Assembly: GCA_018883625.1 (NCBI GenBank)
Contig: JAHLFV010000152.1
Span: 1 to 5,153, forward strand
DNA: 5,153 nt
Reading direction: 5' to 3'
Origin: Candidatus Treponema excrementipullorum
Lineage (GTDB): Bacteria > Spirochaetota > Spirochaetia > Treponematales > Treponemataceae
Shown: piece by piece, positions 1 to 5,153 of the stretch
How the letters are laid out: each line of letters starts with the position of its first letter
Numbering within the stretch: position 1 is the stretch's first letter
Translations under genes and position numbers: made by a program
Notes under the pieces: model-generated
What the model was told of the DNA's origin: nothing
Databases searched by the model: none
Seen by the model: only the letters and a program-made list of their open reading frames with translations

Positions 1-698
1 TGATAGAAGAGGGGGCAGACATAGTGGATATCGGTGGGGAATCCAGCCGCCCCGGCGCAGAATATGTAGAAGAACAGGAAGAAATACGTAGAATCATACC
101 TGTAGTAGAAGAAATACGTCGCTACAGTCAATGTCCGATTTCTGTTGATACAAGAAAAAAACGTGTTTTGAAAGCTGCCCACGAGGCCGGGGCGGATATA
201 CTGAACGACATTTCTGCCTTGGAGGACGACTCGGAAATAGGTGTGTATGTTGCACAAGAGAACATGCCTGTCATTTTAATGCATAAGAGAGGAATTCCCA
301 AAACAATGCAGGAGTACACTGATTATGAGAATCCTTTCAAACAGGTAAATGATTATTTACAGGCTCGGGTGGAATATGCCCTTTCTTTAGGGATTAAGCA
401 AGATCGTATTATTATAGATCCGGGCATAGGATTCGGAAAAGATTTTGAAACTAACAGGATTTTGATCACTCAATGCGGAGCTTTGTGCAACGGCAACTAT
501 CCTGTTTTGATGGCTTTATCCCGAAAAACATGTATAGGAACTATGACCGGAAAAGATGAAGCCGGAAGGTTGGCCGGAACTCTGGCAGCAAATCTGATTG
601 CGGTACAGGCAGGGGCTCGGCTTCTTCGGGTACACGATGTAGCGGAAACAAAAGATCTTCTGAAAGTTATGGAGAAATTACAATGGCAAATGCATTAG
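1..698 (+). CDS. folP: Dihydropteroate synthase, 5' end missing
   Basis: This enzyme joins p-aminobenzoate to the pterin pyrophosphate to make dihydropteroate in folate synthesis; it is the sulfonamide target and acts in the cytoplasm. The frame is open from position 3 to the TAA-type stop region ending at 698 (TAG), giving 231 visible residues. Family members are about 270-290 residues, so roughly 40-50 N-terminal residues, including the usual NVTPDSF segment, lie outside the window. The GTG at 24 is an internal valine, not a start. Visible landmarks, numbered from the first whole codon, are GGESSRPG (11-18), SVDTR (47-51), NDIS (68-71), the MH of the substrate loop (93-94), DPGIGFGK (139-146), SRK (173-175) and RVHDV (209-213). 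All core TIM-barrel motifs expected in this part are present. The end overlaps cdaA by 16 nt, which suggests co-transcription. I am very confident of the family. Confidence 0.96.
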   Translation, partial: IEEGADIVDIGGESSRPGAEYVEEQEEIRRIIPVVEEIRRYSQCPISVDTRKKRVLKAAHEAGADILNDISALEDDSEIGVYVAQENMPVILMHKRGIPKTMQEYTDYENPFKQVNDYLQARVEYALSLGIKQDRIIIDPGIGFGKDFETNRILITQCGALCNGNYPVLMALSRKTCIGTMTGKDEAGRLAGTLAANLIAVQAGARLLRVHDVAETKDLLKVMEKLQWQMH

Positions 699-1495
699 CT
701 GTCTTGGGAAATATTTATGATAATATCCGAGGTGTTTTAGACGTTCTTGTATTGGCTTTTATTTTGTACAAAGCTTATGAAATTCTTATAAAAACCAATG
801 GTATTTTGTTGCTCAAGGCTGTAGTTATTTTGGCTATAGCTTATGTGATTGCCGTAACGTTGCAATTATCGGCATTATTGTGGATTTTGAATGTAAGTAC
901 CCAAGGGTTACTGATAGGTTTTTTTGTTGTGTTTCAACCGGAATTGCGTAAGATATTTTTGCGTTTAGGACAAACTCAATGGTTTTTGCCCAACAGTAAA
1001 AAATCAAAACATATGGCAGTCAATGCAGTGCTTATTGCAGCGGAAACTCTTTCCAGAAAACGGCGGGGTATGTTGGCAGTATTCGCCGGTCAAACCGATA
1101 TGTCAGAGCCTATTAAGAGCGGTACAGAAATCAACGCAAAATTAGTATCTTCGCTGTTGATCACTATTTTTGAGTACGATACTCCTCTTCACGACGGAGC
1201 TGTTATTATAAAAGGCGGTAAACTTATTGCAGCCGGTTGTTTTTTGCCTTTGTCTGAACAAATGGATATCAAAAAGACTTTCGGAACTCGACACAGAGCG
1301 GCTTTAGGATTATCGGAACAAACAGATGCCATTATATTGGTTGTTTCTGAAGAAACCGGAGCTATCAGTTTAGCCTATGAGTCTCGTCTGTATTATGATT
1401 TGACTTTGGATCAAATCAGGAAAAAACTGGAAACTTATTTGGACTTGACAGAGGAGAACTTTATAGAAGAGGTACAAAAAGATGAAGAAGCATAA
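683..1495 (+). CDS. cdaA: Membrane diadenylate cyclase CdaA (c-di-AMP synthase)
   Basis: CdaA condenses two ATP molecules into the second messenger cyclic di-AMP, which in other bacteria controls potassium and osmolyte transport and cell-wall homeostasis. The 270-residue length is typical. Three hydrophobic membrane segments lie at about residues 18-35, 41-60 and 65-86, followed by FQPELRK (84-90), which leads into the cytoplasmic DAC domain (about 90-250). The catalytic signatures are intact: DGA at 171-173, in the context PLHDGAVII, and RHR at 203-205, followed by AALG. The ATG at 683 is chosen because a GGAG at 671-674 sits 8 nt upstream and because the first membrane helix then starts where expected. 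The gene begins inside the end of folP and overlaps the YbbR-domain gene by 14 nt, so the three are probably translated from one message. The tail after 255 is acidic. Nothing indicates loss of activity. It is not the DNA-scanning DisA type, which lacks these membrane helices. Confidence 0.95.
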   Translation: MANALAVLGNIYDNIRGVLDVLVLAFILYKAYEILIKTNGILLLKAVVILAIAYVIAVTLQLSALLWILNVSTQGLLIGFFVVFQPELRKIFLRLGQTQWFLPNSKKSKHMAVNAVLIAAETLSRKRRGMLAVFAGQTDMSEPIKSGTEINAKLVSSLLITIFEYDTPLHDGAVIIKGGKLIAAGCFLPLSEQMDIKKTFGTRHRAALGLSEQTDAIILVVSEETGAISLAYESRLYYDLTLDQIRKKLETYLDLTEENFIEEVQKDEEA

Positions 1496-2519
1496 GTTTT
1501 ATGAAAAAATGAAAAAAAATTGGCATATAAAAATTGCCTGTTTGATTATAGCTATTTTTATTTCTTTCTTCCATAAAAATATGACGTTGTCTACAAGAAG
1601 CCTTACGGTACCTCTACAAGTCAAAAATGAAGGAACGATGATTCCGGCAAGTTATTGTCCTCCTCAGGTGAGCGTGTCTATTCGCGGTAACGCAGAAGAA
1701 ATCAATCAGATTATACCTACAGCTATAACGGCATATTTGAATATTGATTATTTTTCTCAGCCGGGAAAATACGATATCCCCGTTCAAATAGAATTAGATT
1801 CTGCACTTTTAGCTATAGAGCCTTTAGAAGTAACCGTAAAACCCGGATTTATCACTATGGATGTTGCAGCAAAAGTGACGCAATACGTACCTGTTGAACC
1901 GAATTTTGCCGGCTCTGTTGCTGAAGGATATGAGATCACCGATATAAAAGTTTCACCTTCCAGTATAGAGTTATTTGGTGCAGAAACTTTAGTAAAATCT
2001 TTGAAAACTGTTGCCACAGAAAAAATCGATGTAGAAGGGAAAAATGCATCTTTTAAAAAAGACTGTGCTGTAGAACAACTTAATGAATTGATTTCCTACA
2101 ATACTAAAAATGTTACGGTAGAAGTAACTGTAGATCCCATCGTAGTTACCAGAGATTTTATCGGACAACAGGTATATTTAAAAGGTTTGAACTCAAAATT
2201 TTATGCAGAAATGGAACCTCTCCAAATAGATTATTCTGTCAGCGGGGACAAAATACCCTTGGAGAATTTTATTGCTACATATTATACGGCTCAGATCGAT
2301 TGTTCCAAAATTACAAAACCCGGTATGTACCAGATTCCTGTGTCTTTTGTATTGCCGGTGGGATGTGATGTTGTGTGGCAAAGTACCGATGTGATCAATT
2401 TGACTGTTATGGAACTGGAATCTATTTTCTCCGAGGATTTTTCCTCTAAGCAAAAAGAAGAAGAAACAACAGAAACCGGCGAAGTTGGTGTAACTGATAA
2501 AAACTCCCAAAGTGAATAA
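1482..2519 (+). CDS. cdaR: YbbR-domain membrane-anchored protein, likely CdaA partner (CdaR-like)
   Basis: This 345-residue protein has a basic N-terminus, one membrane segment (about 15-30) and then an extracytoplasmic region of repeated YbbR modules. Three modules can be made out: about 37-122, 128-220 and 221-312. The first and third share a visible core: YDIPVQIEL at 97-105 matches YQIPVSFVL at 283-291, each preceded by a Pro-Gly. The second shows the SPSSIELFG type strand at 158-166. A hydrophilic tail rich in Glu, Ser, Thr and Lys (about 315-345) follows. In Firmicutes, proteins of this type (CdaR) bind and modulate CdaA; applying that here is inference from family and from the 14-nt overlap with cdaA. 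AAGAGG at 1467-1472 lies 9 nt before the ATG. Firmicute CdaR proteins often have four modules, so this one is shorter. The domain call is strong; the regulatory role and the symbol are less certain. Confidence 0.85.
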   Translation: MKKHKFYEKMKKNWHIKIACLIIAIFISFFHKNMTLSTRSLTVPLQVKNEGTMIPASYCPPQVSVSIRGNAEEINQIIPTAITAYLNIDYFSQPGKYDIPVQIELDSALLAIEPLEVTVKPGFITMDVAAKVTQYVPVEPNFAGSVAEGYEITDIKVSPSSIELFGAETLVKSLKTVATEKIDVEGKNASFKKDCAVEQLNELISYNTKNVTVEVTVDPIVVTRDFIGQQVYLKGLNSKFYAEMEPLQIDYSVSGDKIPLENFIATYYTAQIDCSKITKPGMYQIPVSFVLPVGCDVVWQSTDVINLTVMELESIFSEDFSSKQKEEETTETGEVGVTDKNSQSE

Positions 2520-2535
2520 AAAGGATGGCTTTTTC

Positions 2536-2564
2536 TATACAAGAATGATAAAACTCTTTATAAT
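2536..2564 (+). promoter_or_regulatory. Possible sigma70-type promoter for acpS
   Basis: A perfect TATAAT (-10) lies at 2559-2564, and TATACA, matching four of six positions of TTGACA, lies at 2536-2541. The spacer is exactly 17 nt. Transcription would begin near 2571, giving a leader of about 28 nt before the acpS ATG with its ribosome binding site in place. This is the largest gap within the plus-strand gene run (79 nt to the ATG), which favours a real internal promoter. In AT-rich sequence such matches also arise by chance, so confidence is moderate. Confidence 0.42.
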
Positions 2565-2587
2565 TGTTTACAGGACGAATGGTTAAT

Positions 2588-2592
2588 GGGAG
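2588..2592 (+). promoter_or_regulatory. Ribosome binding site that decides the acpS start
   Basis: GGGAG at 2588-2592 is 6 nt from the ATG at 2599 but only 3 nt from the in-frame TTG at 2596. The spacing favours the ATG, which also gives the family's usual short N-terminus before the GVDI motif. Confidence 0.7.
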
Positions 2593-2598
2593 TTTTTG

Positions 2599-2970
2599 AT
2601 GGTACTGGGCATAGGTGTTGATATTGTTAAGGTTCAACGCTTTAATTCTTGGATACAAAACCGAAAATTAGTAGAGAGATTTTTTTCTGCCGAAGAGGTA
2701 AAGATTTTGGATAGCAAAGTCGGTGTAGCTCAGTCTTTGGCAGCCCGCTTTGCTGCAAAAGAGGCTTTCGGAAAAGCTTTAGGTACCGGTATTCGGAATT
2801 TTGAGTTAAAAGAGGTAGAAGTAAAAAAAGATTCCTTGGGAAAACCTTTTTTACAAGTCTCCGGGGCAGCAAAAAAGCTTTGTGAAACTGTAGGTGTAGA
2901 AAAAATACACTTATCTATCAGTCATGAAAAAGAATATGCAGTAGCCTTTATAGTATTGGAAACTGCATGA
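2599..2970 (+). CDS. acpS: Holo-[acyl-carrier-protein] synthase AcpS
   Basis: AcpS transfers the 4'-phosphopantetheine arm from coenzyme A to a serine of acyl carrier protein, turning it into the active form for fatty acid synthesis. The 123-residue length is normal for this small trimeric cytoplasmic enzyme. The N-terminal GVDIVKVQRF corresponds to the family's GxDI..i.R signature, with the magnesium-binding Asp at residue 8. The second signature, RFAAKEAFGKALGTGI (50-65), carries the metal-binding Glu at 55. LSISHEKEYAVAFIV (105-119) is the typical last strand and ends the protein. The gene follows the YbbR-domain gene by 79 nt and precedes the DUF2225 gene by 27 nt. A possible promoter of its own lies just upstream, so it may be expressed both by read-through and independently. 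The assignment is firm. Confidence 0.95.
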   Translation: MVLGIGVDIVKVQRFNSWIQNRKLVERFFSAEEVKILDSKVGVAQSLAARFAAKEAFGKALGTGIRNFELKEVEVKKDSLGKPFLQVSGAAKKLCETVGVEKIHLSISHEKEYAVAFIVLETA

Positions 2971-2985
2971 TCGAGAATTATAACG

Positions 2986-2990
2986 AGGAG
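2986..2990 (+). promoter_or_regulatory. Strong ribosome binding site for the DUF2225 gene
   Basis: AGGAG at 2986-2990 sits 7 nt before the ATG at 2998. This supports the long N-terminus, although the recognisable domain begins only around residue 18. Confidence 0.7.
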
Positions 2991-2997
2991 ATACTAT

Positions 2998-3900
2998 ATG
3001 ATTCGAGGTTCTACAGAAAAAAAAGTCAGTGATAAAAAACCTACTATTTCTTTTTATGCAAAGGAACAAATAGATTGTCCCGTATGCAGAAAGTTTTTTC
3101 GCAGAGAGGAAATGCTCAGCGGTGGCGGTAGAATGATTGCAGGGAATCTCACCGATGAATTGCGTCGTATTTTTGAACCTTCAGTCAAATATGGGCAGGT
3201 GTATCCTCTGATTTATTCTGTAGGAGCTTGTCCTCATTGTCAGACAGCGCTTTTTTGGAATGATTTTAAAACGCTGTCACCGGCAGATGCGGAAAAAATC
3301 CTCGATAAGAAAGAGGATCGTTTAGAATCTGTAAAAGCGATTTTTCCTTACTATAATTTGGATCATGAACGGACAGTGTTTGACGGAGCAGCCATGTATT
3401 ATATGGCATTGCTTTGTTATGAAGAGGTTTCTCCCTCTTTTTCACCGACTATAAAGAAAGCCGTTATTTCTTTGCGGTTGGCGTGGCTTTGCGGTGATTT
3501 GAATAAACTCCTGCCCGGACGGAACTATGATTACATTCAACAGGTTTTTTACCGAAAGGCTCTTTTTTTCTATCAGGAATCGTTACTTTACGAAACAGGC
3601 AGAAAAGAAAGTATAACAGGGTTGGCCAACTTGGGACCTGATATTGATAAAAATTACGGTTATGACGGAGTAATTTACCTTTGTGGTTTACTGGAATATA
3701 AATACGGTCAAAGAGAAGACTATGCTGCCAGACTCAAAAAATTGGATGAAAGCAAGCGAGCCATAGCCCGTATTTTTGGTTTGGGAAAATCCTCTAAAGC
3801 GAAGCCCGGGCCGCTGTTGGAACACTCCAGAAGTTTGTACGATGCTTTGACAGAAGAACTGAAAGATGCCAATCAATTAGATTTTGACGACGATGAATAA
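2998..3900 (+). CDS. DUF2225 family protein with two CxxC motifs, function unknown
   Basis: This 300-residue protein has no signal peptide or membrane helix, so it is probably cytoplasmic. The N-terminal part holds CPVC (27-30) and CPHC (78-81), two pairs of cysteines that could together bind one zinc ion. Between them lie the family-like LSGGGR (40-45) and the PSVKYGQVYPLIYSV stretch (61-75). From about 110 to 250 the sequence is helical, with repeated alanine, tyrosine and leucine spacing like TPR-type packing (for example MYYMALLCYEE at 133-143 and FYRKALFFYQESL at 184-196). The C-terminus is basic and then ends in a run of acidic residues. I recognise the layout as DUF2225, found in spirochaetes and some Firmicutes, with no established role that I know of. 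It lies 27 nt after acpS and overlaps truA by 8 nt. A redox or protein-binding role is possible but not shown. The family call is fairly sure. Confidence 0.8.
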   Translation: MIRGSTEKKVSDKKPTISFYAKEQIDCPVCRKFFRREEMLSGGGRMIAGNLTDELRRIFEPSVKYGQVYPLIYSVGACPHCQTALFWNDFKTLSPADAEKILDKKEDRLESVKAIFPYYNLDHERTVFDGAAMYYMALLCYEEVSPSFSPTIKKAVISLRLAWLCGDLNKLLPGRNYDYIQQVFYRKALFFYQESLLYETGRKESITGLANLGPDIDKNYGYDGVIYLCGLLEYKYGQREDYAARLKKLDESKRAIARIFGLGKSSKAKPGPLLEHSRSLYDALTEELKDANQLDFDDDE

Positions 3901-4666
3901 TATTTTGTTGATAATCTCTTATGACGGAACAGATTTTTCCGGTTGGCAACGACAGGACAAGTCTGCTCATGGTAAACCTGTAAGGACGGTTCAGGGAGAA
4001 ATTGAAAAGGCTTTGGAAAAACTGCTTAAACAACCGATTTCTCTCACTGGTTCCGGTCGTACCGATGCAGGCGTTCACGCTTACGGTCAAGTTGCGAATT
4101 TTTATTCTCCTATAGATTCTATTCCCACTGATAATTATGTGATGGCTCTCAACAGTATGTTGCCTCAAGACATACGGATACGTAGTGCACAAAAAGTAGA
4201 AGAGTCTTTCCATTCCCGGTTTTCGGCAGTTTCCAGAACGTATCGATATTTTCTCAGTCCCGGAATAGTTCCCGGAGCTCATGAAATCAAATATTTGTGG
4301 CCCTTACGACATAGACCTGATATGACCGTACTAAACAAAATGGCCTCTTGTCTTCAAGGTGAAATGGATTGTACGACTTTTGCTGCTGCAGGAGATATGT
4401 CGCCTTCAAAATACCGGTATATCGAATCAGCAGTTTTTTATCCGCAGGGAGAAAAACTTGTTTTTGAAATTCAGGCTAATGCGTTCCTGTGGAAAATGGT
4501 TCGTTCTGTTATTGGTTCTCTGATTTATTACGAAAAACAGGGAAAAGATAAAACCTTTTTTCAATACATCATCGATGCCAAAGATAGGTCTTTGGCGGGT
4601 CCTACAGCACCACCCCAGGGACTTTTTTTATGGAATGTAAATTTCACGGGAACACGTCGTCACTAA
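3893..4666 (+). CDS. truA: tRNA pseudouridine(38-40) synthase TruA
   Basis: TruA converts uridines 38, 39 and 40 in the anticodon stem-loop of many tRNAs to pseudouridine. The product is 257 residues from the ATG at 3893, close to the family norm. SYDGTDFSGWQRQ (9-21) is the first-strand signature. GSGRTDAGVHAYGQVANF (53-70) contains the catalytic aspartate at residue 58. SRTYRYF (114-120) carries the active-site tyrosine. FLWKMVRSVIGSL (198-210) and APPQGLFLW (239-247) are the conserved C-terminal motifs. An in-frame TTG at 3884 would add three residues, but the ATG fits the family's usual MxNILL-like beginning better. No clear ribosome binding site precedes it. The ATG lies 8 nt inside the end of the DUF2225 gene, so translational coupling is likely. 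Two stop codons stand in tandem (TAA at 4664, TAG at 4667). I see no truncation or missing catalytic residue. Confidence 0.96.
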   Translation: MNNILLIISYDGTDFSGWQRQDKSAHGKPVRTVQGEIEKALEKLLKQPISLTGSGRTDAGVHAYGQVANFYSPIDSIPTDNYVMALNSMLPQDIRIRSAQKVEESFHSRFSAVSRTYRYFLSPGIVPGAHEIKYLWPLRHRPDMTVLNKMASCLQGEMDCTTFAAAGDMSPSKYRYIESAVFYPQGEKLVFEIQANAFLWKMVRSVIGSLIYYEKQGKDKTFFQYIIDAKDRSLAGPTAPPQGLFLWNVNFTGTRRH

Positions 4667-4785
4667 TAGGTAGATTGCAACTTTGTTTTTACTGCCACTA
4701 GTAGGGTACAGAAACCGTATAGGGGGCTGTAACTCAAAGTGTTGTATCGGAGCGTACTTGGGAGGAAATTTCTGTTGTCCTGACG
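4667..4785. other. Convergent truA/priA gap with no recognisable gene
   Basis: These 119 nt separate the facing ends of truA and priA. I see no RNA gene and no GC-rich hairpin followed by a T-tract on either strand. A short T-run (4685-4690) follows truA but lacks a convincing stem. The only structure is a small set of inverted repeats, listed separately. A 74-codon plus-strand frame starting with TTG at 4683 runs into the antisense of priA and looks like chance. Confidence 0.6.
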
Positions 4786-4791
4786 TTACAG
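4727..4791. repeat. Short 7-nt inverted repeat spanning the priA stop
   Basis: CTGTAAC at 4727-4733 is the exact reverse complement of GTTACAG at 4785-4791, with 51 nt between the arms. The first arm can alternatively pair with TACAG at 4707-4711 as a 5-bp hairpin with a 15-nt loop. The downstream arm includes the priA stop codon. The arms are short and the loop is long, so this may be coincidence or part of a weak bidirectional transcript end. Confidence 0.3.
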
Positions 4792-5153
4792 CAAATTTAC
4801 CGGGTCTACGTCTGCTTCTATGTATACATTGGGAGGTGTTTTATAGCCAAAGAAAAAATTGCTACCCAAAAGATGCAGATTGTGCATTTTTTCTCCCCGT
4901 AATATAATTTGCCAACGATAATTAGCAGAAATTTTTGACAGCGGGCAAGGGGAAGGCCCTAAAATATCTACCGGTAACTGTAACTTATGTTGTTGATTTA
5001 AAAAAATATCTGCAGCGCCTTTTGCTGCATCTGCGGCAGCTTCTTCGGAACTTGACCGGAACACAAAACGTATCATCCGAGAAAAAGGTGAGAAACCTAA
5101 TAGTTCCCGTTGTTGTAATTCTCCGTCATAAAATTCTTTGATTTTTCCTTTAC
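4786..5153 (-). CDS. priA: Primosomal protein PriA (replication restart helicase), C-terminal part only
   Basis: PriA recognises stalled forks and D-loops and reloads the replicative helicase. The visible 122 codons are the C-terminus, ending at a TAA (4788-4786). The frame stays open to the window edge at 5153, so the rest of the gene, well over 500 residues in this family, lies beyond. The methionine at 5076 is internal, not a start: upstream of it the frame reads FYDGELQQRELLGFSPFSR, matching the family's conserved FY..EL..R..L.YPPFSRL segment. Further on come VDILGPSPCPLSKI and YRWQIIL, the standard ILGP.p.pl..l and YRWQ.LLK motifs, and the protein closes with IEADVDPVNLL, corresponding to the usual DVDP..ll ending. 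The helicase motifs and zinc-binding cysteines are outside the window. It converges on truA and is therefore on a separate transcript. From memory, priA also lies near truA in Borrelia. Confidence 0.93.
   Translation of the reverse strand, partial: KGKIKEFYDGELQQRELLGFSPFSRMIRFVFRSSSEEAAADAAKGAADIFLNQQHKLQLPVDILGPSPCPLSKISANYRWQIILRGEKMHNLHLLGSNFFFGYKTPPNVYIEADVDPVNLL

Noticed and set aside
78..119. Exact 12-nt direct repeat GAAGAAATACGT at 78-89 and 108-119, 30 nt apart and in frame.
   Set aside because: It encodes EEIRR twice in a normal helix of dihydropteroate synthase and is most likely coincidence in charged helical codons.
2518..2534. Hairpin AAAAAG/CTTTTT with a 5-nt loop just after the YbbR-domain gene, resembling a terminator.
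   Set aside because: The stem has only one G-C pair, so it would be very weak, and A-runs followed by T-runs are common in AT-rich sequence.
2193..2658. Several minus-strand open frames opposite the end of the YbbR-domain gene and the gap before acpS.
   Set aside because: They overlap one another in different frames, resemble no family, and are explained by coding sequence on the other strand.
3794..4282. Minus-strand 162-codon open frame.
   Set aside because: It lies opposite the end of the DUF2225 gene and the first half of truA, both clearly real, and its translation resembles no family.
4683..4907. Plus-strand 74-codon frame after truA, a candidate small gene.
   Set aside because: It starts with TTG without a ribosome binding site, has a cysteine-rich unfamiliar sequence, and more than half of it is antisense to priA coding sequence.

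Overview
The window is an AT-leaning bacterial chromosome segment, densely packed with core genes. It reads most naturally as a spirochaete, probably Treponema-like. The main reason is gene order: cdaA, a YbbR-domain gene, acpS, a DUF2225-type zinc-motif gene, truA, and then priA nearby. From memory, this parallels the Borrelia burgdorferi BB0008-BB0014 region, here with folP in front. I assign the lineage by recollection of gene order and protein style, not by a search.

Layout. Six genes run on the plus strand: folP (5' end outside the window), cdaA, the YbbR-domain gene, acpS, the DUF2225 gene and truA. Three of the five junctions are short out-of-frame overlaps (16, 14 and 8 nt), and the acpS to DUF2225 gap is only 27 nt. 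The one larger gap in the run, before acpS, holds a plausible sigma70-type promoter. After truA there is a 119-nt gap with no recognisable gene. The end of priA follows on the minus strand, facing truA, and runs out of the window at 5153.

How the genes fit together. CdaA and the YbbR protein look like a membrane cyclic-di-AMP synthase and its partner, encoded by overlapping genes. FolP (folate), AcpS (acyl carrier protein activation) and TruA (tRNA pseudouridylation) are housekeeping enzymes. The DUF2225 protein has two CxxC motifs and no established function that I know of. PriA restarts stalled replication forks.

I found no mobile element, CRISPR array, RNA gene, toxin-antitoxin pair or phage gene, and no convincing new biological system. 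The items most worth a second look are the conserved DUF2225 protein beside the c-di-AMP genes, the linkage itself, the internal promoter before acpS, and a small inverted repeat in the truA/priA gap.
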